A DNA stretch of 5,749 bases from Deltaproteobacteria bacterium (lineage in GTDB: Bacteria; Myxococcota_A; UBA9160), in the NCBI GenBank assembly GCA_003520425.1, contig DOUU01000089.1:217-5965 (forward strand), in the 5' to 3' direction. Positions 1 through 4,587 of this stretch are shown here, one piece after another. Under the pieces are notes generated by a model. The model made no database searches and was not told where the DNA came from. It worked only from the letters and a program-made list of their open reading frames with translations. A program made the translations under genes and the position numbers. Positions within the stretch are counted from its first letter, which is position 1; the number at the start of each line of letters is the position of its first letter.

Positions 1-1578
1 GGCCTCCGGTGACTGTGTGCTCATTGAGAGGGAGCCGCCGCTCAACGCGAGCGCTCTAACCGAATCGTTCACCGCTCCGAAATAAACGAGCCCCCCAAAA
101 TAGACCGGCGCCTTGAAGTTGCCGGAGTCCGACGACCCGCCCGGAAGGAGGTTCGCGAGAGCTTGAGGAATCTGGTCGTTTGGATGGTATCCGCCCATCT
201 CGTCCCGGTTGACGACGTAGATCGTACCGGTCTTTCCAGCCGTGATTAACAAGTGCGGGTAGGCGCCACTCTGGTCCGGAAGCAAGAGCGGCCCACCCGA
301 GCCGAGATCAAGATCATTGAGGTTCATGTTCGATTGATCATGCGGCGTGAAATAGTCCAAAACGGCCCCGCCTGGGCTGATCTTCACGATGCTATCTCCG
401 TAATCAAGCCCACCCGAGTCCGCATCGAAGGTCCCGTTGCCGGTGACGAGGTAGATGTTTCCGGCAGAGTCTGCGGCGAGACCTCCGCCACTGTGCCAGA
501 TCCCGCCTTGAGAGCCATTGGGGGTTGCGTTATAGGTCATCACCAACTGCAAACTGGTGGCGTCGAAACCGAGTACCCAGCCGTGGTACAGCCCGTTATC
601 TCCATGAGACGCGAACCCCACATAGACGACGCCGTTCAGAAGAAGAAGCGCGGGTCGCTGATTCTCTATTAATGGGACAAAGGAGATTTGACCACCCTGC
701 GACCCGTCGCCATTCCCGGATACACTTGCTTGGATCACCACGGGACCCCCAAGCTTTTCGGCGCCGGTCGTGAGATCGAGGGCATGCAGTCGCTGCACAT
801 AGCTCGTTGTATTGCCGACGGTCTCCTTGGTCTTGGCAACGACGTAGAGTGTGCCACTCATCGGGTCGATCACGGGGGTGCCCGTGATACCGATTTCAGG
901 GGCGATATCGTAAGTTCCGGAATCAGCCGCCGGAACAGTGTCCACAGCCGGTGGATTGATGAAGCTTACCTGCCAGAGCGGCTTGTTGCTCAACCCATCG
1001 GCGTCGAAGGCGTAGACGCTGTCATGCTCTGTTGCTACGTAGACGGCGTTGTGCAGACCCTGGTTCGGGATGTTGAGATTCGCGACATAGAGCGGCGCGG
1101 CATTTGCGAGGCCGTCCAAGGGGTACGAAAAGACCCTTCCGAACACGGCGGAATTTACGTTGCTAGGAGTCAAAACGGTCTCGTTGAGATTCTGGCCCGT
1201 ACGCAGGTTGTCGTTCTGAAAGGTGTAGACACTAGGCGTCACGTATGTGAATCCGCTCGCCAGGACTGTGGCCACGCTGGCGGTGGCGGTAGTGTTGGTG
1301 ACAAGAACATCTACGGGGCCCGCCGTCCCCGGCGGGGTCGTCGCCGTGATCGCGCTGCTGCTCACCACCGTTACGTTTGTTGCCGGAATCCCAGCGAAGC
1401 TCACTGTGGCGCTTGGCGCGAAGTTCGCTCCGGTCAGTGTTACCGCCGTGCCACCCACCGTGGGCCCGCTGCTGGGTGAGACGGCGGTCACGCTCGGCGG
1501 GGCCGGGCAGGTAAAGCCTAGAGCAATCGCGACCGAGGTGGGCACCATCAAGCGGGCAATGGTCGCCGGCTTCCACAT
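1..1578 (-). CDS. Secreted IPT/TIG domain plus PQQ-like beta-propeller protein (partial, 3' end outside window)
   Basis: An uninterrupted frame of 526 codons runs off the window at base 1, so the C-terminus is missing. The ATG at 1578 is preceded by GGAGG with a 9-nt spacer. Residues 1-26 look like a signal peptide: Lys3 and Arg9, then a hydrophobic stretch to about residue 22. Cys24 follows Gly-Phe-Thr, a poor lipobox, so I favour ordinary export over lipidation. Residues 27-112 form an IPT/TIG immunoglobulin-like fold (VSPSSGPTVGGTAVTLTG, GANF, then TPPGTAGPVDVLVTN). From about residue 115 the protein becomes a PQQ-like beta-propeller: NDNLRTGQNLNET, then strand repeats such as AVYVATEHDSVYAFDAD (178-194), GTLYVV (242-247), GNIYLVTGNGTFDA (373-386) and GTIYVVNRD (451-459). 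This architecture is common in Acidobacteriota and related soil bacteria. Its substrate is unknown, and no cofactor site or catalytic residues can be assigned. A structural or adhesion-like surface role is as plausible as an enzyme. Confidence 0.88.
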   Translation of the reverse strand, partial: MWKPATIARLMVPTSVAIALGFTCPAPPSVTAVSPSSGPTVGGTAVTLTGANFAPSATVSFAGIPATNVTVVSSSAITATTPPGTAGPVDVLVTNTTATASVATVLASGFTYVTPSVYTFQNDNLRTGQNLNETVLTPSNVNSAVFGRVFSYPLDGLANAAPLYVANLNIPNQGLHNAVYVATEHDSVYAFDADGLSNKPLWQVSFINPPAVDTVPAADSGTYDIAPEIGITGTPVIDPMSGTLYVVAKTKETVGNTTSYVQRLHALDLTTGAEKLGGPVVIQASVSGNGDGSQGGQISFVPLIENQRPALLLLNGVVYVGFASHGDNGLYHGWVLGFDATSLQLVMTYNATPNGSQGGIWHSGGGLAADSAGNIYLVTGNGTFDADSGGLDYGDSIVKISPGGAVLDYFTPHDQSNMNLNDLDLGSGGPLLLPDQSGAYPHLLITAGKTGTIYVVNRDEMGGYHPNDQIPQALANLLPGGSSDSGNFKAPVYFGGLVYFGAVNDSVRALALSGGSLSMSTQSPEA

Positions 1579-1587
1579 GACGAGATT

Positions 1588-1592
1588 CCTCC
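1588..1592 (-). promoter_or_regulatory. Ribosome binding site of the IPT/PQQ-like gene
   Basis: GGAGG on the minus strand lies 9 nt before the ATG at 1578. The reading frame stays open further upstream without an obvious start, and the next internal ATG at 1548 has no such site and would cut into the signal peptide. This motif therefore fixes the start. Confidence 0.65.
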
Positions 1593-1690
1593 AAGAGCTG
1601 TGCCCGATGGGCGCGCAGAAGGGACAGCATCGCTCGGACCAGGACGGGGTGCAATGACTACTTGGGGACGCTCCGAAGAACCGGTGTGTT

Positions 1691-1728
1691 CTCTTCCGCA
1701 CAAAGCGCAAGGGCTGGAGCGGAAAGAG
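1691..1728. repeat. Interrupted inverted repeat upstream of the IPT/PQQ-like gene
   Basis: The arms TTCCGC (1694-1699) and GCGGAA (1719-1724) are perfectly complementary. They extend by three more pairs, CTC (1691-1693) with GAG (1726-1728), across one unpaired A at 1725. The spacer is 19 nt. It sits about 115-150 nt before the start codon of the downstream gene, which fits an operator or a leader-RNA stem. It could also be chance. Confidence 0.35.
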
Positions 1729-1811
1729 ATAGGGAAGCGTTCCTGATTCTTAGGGCGAGCAAGGTGTGACGTCGACCGTCGGAGGACCGGAGTCGGCGTC
1801 CGCTCAACCGT

Positions 1812-1829
1812 GAGGGTCGAACGGCCCTC
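1812..1829. repeat. Small hairpin, 7-bp stem with 4-nt loop
   Basis: GAGGGTC (1812-1818) pairs with GGCCCTC (1823-1829) through six Watson-Crick pairs and one G-T pair around a GAAC loop. No T-run follows on either strand, so it is not a standard terminator. Confidence 0.3.
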
Positions 1830-2044
1830 CCGCTATGCGATTTGATCGACGATGCTGGCGTGAAAGGCGAGCGCGCGGCTTTGTCTCCGCCGAACCGATC
1901 CAGGAGCCTTCCGCGGTTTGGCGCAGACCGACTCTTACCCGAGGTCGGCACGAAGAACCTCTGGCCAGCGATGTGGTCCGAAGGATCGTCGATGATCTCA
2001 GGCTGAACTACCGAGGAGTTCCCCGGACCGAAAAGCCGTGTGTA

Positions 2045-2060
2045 GGAGAGTCACCTCTCC
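2045..2060 (-). terminator. Possible terminator-type hairpin after the DUF1993 gene
   Basis: On the minus strand GGAGAG, loop GTGA, CTCTCC forms a perfect 6-bp stem closed by a GNRA-type tetraloop. It starts 43 nt past the DUF1993 stop codon. The usual T-run is not immediately adjacent; a TTTT occurs about 10 nt further on. The position fits transcript termination or 3'-end protection, but the imperfect tail keeps confidence low. Confidence 0.35.
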
Positions 2061-2102
2061 GCTTTGCACCACTGCTGATGACGTCGTGCGGCAATGTGGC
2101 CG

Positions 2103-2612
2103 TCAGCCCTCCCGAGTCGGCAGCGAGCCGATGTAATCCATCTTCCCGAGCTGCACTCCATTGTGGCGCAGGATGGCGTAAGCCATCGTCGCATGGAAGA
2201 AGAAGTTCGGCACCGCCACATGCATAAGGTAGTCGCCTCCACGGAGCCACCTTCCGCCAAGCCAGGGGGGAGCCACCTTTCGCTCCTCGGCGCCGGCCAG
2301 GTCCTTCTCCCCCACGGTGGCCAGGAAGCTCGTGCACTTTCGGATCCTCTCCCGCAGCTCGGCGAAGGTCTTCTCCGTGTCGGGGTGAGAGGGCGCCGGT
2401 TTGCCGCTGAGGTACGCGGCCGCGTACTTTGCCTGGTCGCACGCCGCCTGCACCTGCTGGACGAACGCGAACTGATCCGGCGCCAGCCGTGCCTGGGCGA
2501 GTACGTCCACGTCGAAGGACCGGCTCTTCGCGTGCTCGCCGGCCTTATCCATCCACTTCTCTAGGTTCTCCAGGGTCTTGGCGAATAGCTGGATGGCGTC
2601 GTGAGGGGTCAT
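2103..2612 (-). CDS. DUF1993 domain protein (DinB-like helical bundle)
   Basis: This encodes a soluble 169-residue protein of the DUF1993 family (related in fold to DinB/YfiT four-helix bundles), whose biochemical role is unknown. Recognisable features are the N-terminal helix with LFAKTLENLEKWMDKA (9-24), the segment LAPDQFAFVQQVQAACDQAK (43-62), and the conserved C-terminal block with PNFFFHATMAYAILRHNGV (135-153) followed by LGKMDYIG. The length is normal for the family. No signal peptide or membrane segment is present, so it is cytoplasmic. The ATG at 2612 has AAGGAG 6 nt upstream, and the protein starts in the usual family position. An upstream in-frame start at 2687 would add 25 residues of unrelated character and was rejected. 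It lies 86 bp after the methyltransferase stop and may share its transcript. Many DinB-fold proteins bind metal through three histidines; I cannot assign such a triad here with confidence. Confidence 0.9.
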   Translation of the reverse strand: MTPHDAIQLFAKTLENLEKWMDKAGEHAKSRSFDVDVLAQARLAPDQFAFVQQVQAACDQAKYAAAYLSGKPAPSHPDTEKTFAELRERIRKCTSFLATVGEKDLAGAEERKVAPPWLGGRWLRGGDYLMHVAVPNFFFHATMAYAILRHNGVQLGKMDYIGSLPTREG

Positions 2613-2618
2613 AGATTT

Positions 2619-2624
2619 CTCCTT
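2619..2624 (-). promoter_or_regulatory. Ribosome binding site of the DUF1993 gene
   Basis: A strong AAGGAG lies 6 nt before the ATG at 2612. It decides against the longer frame beginning at 2687. Confidence 0.7.
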
Positions 2625-2698
2625 CGTAGAGGTGTGCCGGGGCGGGTAGCCAGCAAAGTTTGGGCCAGTCTCTTTCCACTCCGCCACTATGGAGGCGG

Positions 2699-3175
2699 CT
2701 AGAGCCAGCGCCGAACGGATGACTTGTACTTCGTATAGGTCTCACCGAACTTTTGTTCGAGGTAGGCTTCTTCGTGGCGAATGGCGGTCAAGTAAACCAG
2801 CACCAGCACGGGCAGCACAAGCGCAATGATCCAGCCGTTTCCCAATCCGATGCCGATACCGATTTGTATCAGCGCCATACCCACGTACATCGGGTTCCGG
2901 GTGAAGCGGTAGATCCCGGTCGAGATGATTTCCGGCGTGCTCTCCCACGGCTTTGGATCTTGCCCCGTGCGCCGGAAGTGACCGAAGGCGTTGCCCCCGA
3001 TCGCCAAGCCGAGCAGGACGGCCAACACCGCCGCGCCGAGTCGCACACTGAACGGAAGCCCGAGTGGAAGCGGGAGGACAAAGGCGTGCAGCAAGCCGCC
3101 CAGGATCACTGCGATCAAGTAAACCAGAGGCGGCGGAAATCGAACGGCCGCGCCATCGTGCTCAAGCCTGTCCAT
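2699..3175 (-). CDS. Isoprenylcysteine carboxyl methyltransferase-like membrane methyltransferase
   Basis: This encodes a 158-residue integral inner-membrane protein of the ICMT/PEMT superfamily, which uses S-adenosylmethionine to methylate lipid-embedded substrates. Hydrophobic segments fall near residues 17-37, 44-64, 98-114 and 115-131. The family signature GIYRFTRNPMYVG (87-99) is intact. So is the C-terminal HEEAYLEQKFGETYTKY segment (134-150) with its conserved Glu pair, followed by V-R-R-W; these form the SAM-binding side. Bacteria generally lack CAAX-prenylated proteins, so the true substrate is unknown. The ATG at 3175 is chosen because the family begins just before the first membrane helix; only a GGGG directly abuts it and GGAGG is about 18 nt away. 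The start is therefore less certain, and a GTG at 3193 or an ATG at 3280 (193 residues) are alternatives. The preceding upstream residues resemble non-family sequence. Confidence 0.88.
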   Translation of the reverse strand: MDRLEHDGAAVRFPPPLVYLIAVILGGLLHAFVLPLPLGLPFSVRLGAAVLAVLLGLAIGGNAFGHFRRTGQDPKPWESTPEIISTGIYRFTRNPMYVGMALIQIGIGIGLGNGWIIALVLPVLVLVYLTAIRHEEAYLEQKFGETYTKYKSSVRRWL

Positions 3176-3303
3176 CCCCAGAGTATGCCCGACCTCCACT
3201 CCTAAGGCTCTCCCTGAAAACGGCGCGTGCCCTGAGTCCACTGGACGCAATTGCGCGGTATGCGGGCGGAACTCAGACAACGGGACGGACGAGCAGGATC
3301 GGA

Positions 3304-3338
3304 ACTGAGCGGCTCAGGACGGCAAACTTGTCCTCAGT
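3304..3338 (-). repeat. Cluster of short competing helices in the methyltransferase leader
   Basis: Three short complementary pairings share bases: ACTGAG (3304-3309) with CTCAGT (3333-3338), CTGAG (3305-3309) with CTCAG (3313-3317), and AGGAC (3316-3320) with GTCCT (3330-3334). They cannot all form at once. The cluster lies about 130-160 nt before the methyltransferase start. Each helix is only 5-6 bp, so chance is a serious alternative. Confidence 0.25.
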
Positions 3339-3404
3339 GCCTGCTGGCTGGCGGCAGCGACCCGACACCCACCCAAGCGCATCTCGCGGGAGGATCTCCT
3401 GACC

Positions 3405-3803
3405 CTACCCATGAACCGGCGCAGCCGCCCCGGAAGCCCTGAGGCTCCAGATCCCGGAGCCCTTCGCGGCCAGCAACAAGAAGAACCAGCAGTTGAGGAC
3501 AGCGAGCTCGCCATGGTTCTGGATCGGCACTAAGCCCTGGGGCTGGTGGACCATGAAGTACGCAACCGCCATCTCCCCGCTGCACACGAAGGCAGCGGGA
3601 CCGGCGAAGAGTCCAAGAGCGATGAGGGCACCACCTACCAGCTCAATCGTGCCGGCGGTGTAGAGGAGCCCCGTGGGCATCCCGGCCGGCGCGCCACCAA
3701 ACATGCCCAAGATCTTCTGCAAGCCGTGACAAAGAAACAGGAGACCAAAGAGGATGCGGGTCAGGGCGTAGATCTCTTCGGGCCATCGTGCGAGGAAAGG
3801 CAT
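3405..3803 (-). CDS. DoxX family membrane protein
   Basis: This encodes a 132-residue four-helix inner-membrane protein of the DoxX/DoxD-like family. Hydrophobic segments lie near residues 12-33, 45-65, 68-86 and 100-113. Family hallmarks are LTRILFGLLFLCHGLQKI (14-31) with the conserved His26-Gly, GTIELVGGALIALGLF (51-66), MAVAYFMVHQPQG (78-90), and NHGELAVLNCWFFLLL (96-111) ending near GSGIWSL. The family is named after a subunit of archaeal thiosulfate:quinone oxidoreductase, and a mycobacterial member joins a membrane oxidoreductase complex with superoxide dismutase. Most bacterial members have no proven activity. Many relatives have Asp after the final WSL; here it is Arg122. The ATG at 3803 has GGAGG 5 nt upstream. 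A start at 3830 would place the first codons inside an inverted repeat and adds nine residues lacking family similarity. The gene stands alone, with spacers of over 200 bp on both sides. Confidence 0.9.
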   Translation of the reverse strand: MPFLARWPEEIYALTRILFGLLFLCHGLQKILGMFGGAPAGMPTGLLYTAGTIELVGGALIALGLFAGPAAFVCSGEMAVAYFMVHQPQGLVPIQNHGELAVLNCWFFLLLAAKGSGIWSLRASGAAAPVHG

Positions 3804-3808
3804 GCGGA

Positions 3809-3813
3809 CCTCC
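3809..3813 (-). promoter_or_regulatory. Ribosome binding site of the DoxX gene
   Basis: GGAGG lies 5 nt before the ATG at 3803. The alternative ATGs at 3830 and 3815 lack an equally placed site, so this sets the start. Confidence 0.7.
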
Positions 3814-3817
3814 ATGT

Positions 3818-3851
3818 CGGGAGCGAGCATACTCCCGCAGACTCGCTCCCG
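3818..3851. promoter_or_regulatory. Perfect 10-bp inverted repeat just upstream of DoxX (candidate operator or leader hairpin)
   Basis: CGGGAGCGAG (3818-3827) and CTCGCTCCCG (3842-3851) are exact reverse complements separated by 14 nt. The centre-to-centre distance of the arms is 24 bp, slightly over two helical turns. The proximal arm ends 14 nt before the DoxX start codon and 4 nt before its GGAGG. As DNA it could bind a dimeric repressor. As RNA it would form a stable stem directly against the ribosome site and could control translation. The bound protein, if any, is unknown. Confidence 0.5.
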
Positions 3852-3875
3852 GACGTTGTTCTATGGCAAAGCGCT

Positions 3876-3896
3876 GCGCACGCCGAAGGCGTGCGT
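3876..3896 (-). terminator. Strong GC hairpin between cytochrome b561 and DoxX genes
   Basis: CGCACGCC (3877-3884), loop GAA, GGCGTGCG (3888-3895) gives a perfect 8-bp stem plus a possible G-T pair at 3876/3896. On the minus strand the loop is TTC and the stem is followed by CAGCGCTTTGCC, which has only a three-T run. It lies about 125 nt past the cytochrome stop and 75 nt before the DoxX start. It may end or stabilise the peroxidase-cytochrome transcript, but a classic U-tract is missing. It could also belong to a dispersed palindromic repeat. Confidence 0.4.
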
Positions 3897-4018
3897 ACCG
3901 TGGACAGCATCCTTGCGGGAACCCATCCTTCGTTCTTCGTGAGGGGGTCGCGTCTTGTGAGAACAGCAATAGAATGGCGGACCCCAGCCCGATTGTGGCG
4001 ACGCTCAGATATGTGGCC

Positions 4019-4585
4019 TTAGTCAGTTTCAATTTTTGCTTTGTGAAAGCGGATTGACCACAGAGCCATGCGATGGACGAGCCGGTCGCGAACGACCAGC
4101 GTGTGGAACAATACCGCGCTGAGATGGGCGAGAAACGTGGCAAAGAGGAGAAACGCAAGGACCGTGTGAGTCTCGCGCAAGACCGCATAGAGCATCCGAT
4201 TGGCAGGCAGAAGAGGCGGCAGATGCAAGGGTCCAAACATGACGATGGGATAGTCGCCCGCAGACAGCATTCCCCAACCCACCAGCGGCAATGCGAACAT
4301 CAAGGCGTAGAGAAACCGCTCGGAGGCCGAGGCGACCCTTCGTTCCCAATCGGACATGGTGGGCGGAAATGGCGGCAGCGTGGTGAACATCCGGTTTACC
4401 AGGCGAACGACTGCCAAGATGAGGATCATGATGCCGAGCGGGCGATGGATCGCAACCAGTCTGTGATAGTCGCCCAATGAGGCAACCATAGAGACCCCGA
4501 TGAAGAGCATCGTCAGGAGCATTGCGGCCATCAGCCAGTGAAGGATGCGAGACAAGACGGCGAATTGCGTGGGACCGTTGGCCAT
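4019..4585 (-). CDS. Cytochrome b561 (CybB-type di-haem membrane electron carrier)
   Basis: This encodes a 188-residue integral inner-membrane cytochrome b of the prokaryotic b561 family. The family passes electrons from quinol, often to periplasmic partners or superoxide. Four hydrophobic helices lie near residues 15-36, 48-66, 92-110 and 138-162. Candidate haem-ligand histidines are His16 (RILHWL), His47 (AIHRPLG), His140 (ETH) and His154 or His161 (LAHLSAVLFH). The ending VVRDRLVHRM is the usual family tail after the last helix, with a short cytoplasmic extension. The ATG at 4585 has AAGG 5 nt upstream and lies 2 nt after the peroxidase stop. A GTG at 4591 would overlap that stop as GTGA and add two residues. 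Either way the two genes are translationally coupled. The pairing with a catalase-family peroxidase is recurrent in bacteria and suggests that this cytochrome supplies its electrons. Confidence 0.92.
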   Translation of the reverse strand: MANGPTQFAVLSRILHWLMAAMLLTMLFIGVSMVASLGDYHRLVAIHRPLGIMILILAVVRLVNRMFTTLPPFPPTMSDWERRVASASERFLYALMFALPLVGWGMLSAGDYPIVMFGPLHLPPLLPANRMLYAVLRETHTVLAFLLFATFLAHLSAVLFHTLVVRDRLVHRMALWSIRFHKAKIETD

Positions 4586-4587
4586 GC

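Larger units (their letters stand above)
1579..2102. other. 524-bp gene-poor spacer between DUF1993 and IPT/PQQ-like genes
   Basis: No frame here reads like a real protein. Possible translations on both strands are Arg/Ser-rich, have no recognisable domain and lack good ribosome sites. The stretch holds several palindromic elements: a 6-bp hairpin with a GUGA loop at 2045-2060, an imperfect 14-bp palindrome centred on TCGA at 1984-1997, a 7-bp stem (one G-T pair) at 1812-1829, and an interrupted inverted repeat at 1691-1728. It probably contains the end of the DUF1993 transcript and the promoter and leader of the downstream gene. No clear -35/-10 pair could be assigned. Confidence 0.6.

Noticed and set aside
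688..1479. 263-codon plus-strand open frame
   Set aside because: It lies antisense to the beta-propeller gene, whose frame has coherent domain motifs throughout. The plus-strand product has no recognisable domain and is a shadow of the high-G+C codon pattern.
1658..1951. 97-codon minus-strand open frame in the gene-poor spacer
   Set aside because: Ser/Arg-rich composition, no domain, and no convincing ribosome site before its ATG. A real small gene cannot be fully excluded.
1984..1997. Imperfect palindrome GATCGTCGATGATC
   Set aside because: One mismatched pair flanks the TCGA centre and it has no link to a promoter; kept only as part of the spacer description.
1835..2227. 130-codon plus-strand open frame
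   Set aside because: It runs into the DUF1993 coding region in antisense and has no family features.
2681..2698. CCGCC / GGCGG hairpin just after the methyltransferase stop
   Set aside because: Only 5 bp with an 8-nt loop and no T-run; not enough to call a terminator.
3405..3830. Longer DoxX start at 3830
   Set aside because: No well-spaced ribosome site, and the first codons fall in an inverted repeat. The ATG at 3803 has an ideal GGAGG.
3643..4236. 197-codon minus-strand open frame across the cytochrome-DoxX spacer
   Set aside because: It overlaps both the cytochrome end and the DoxX gene out of frame. Its Arg/Ser-rich product has no recognisable domain.
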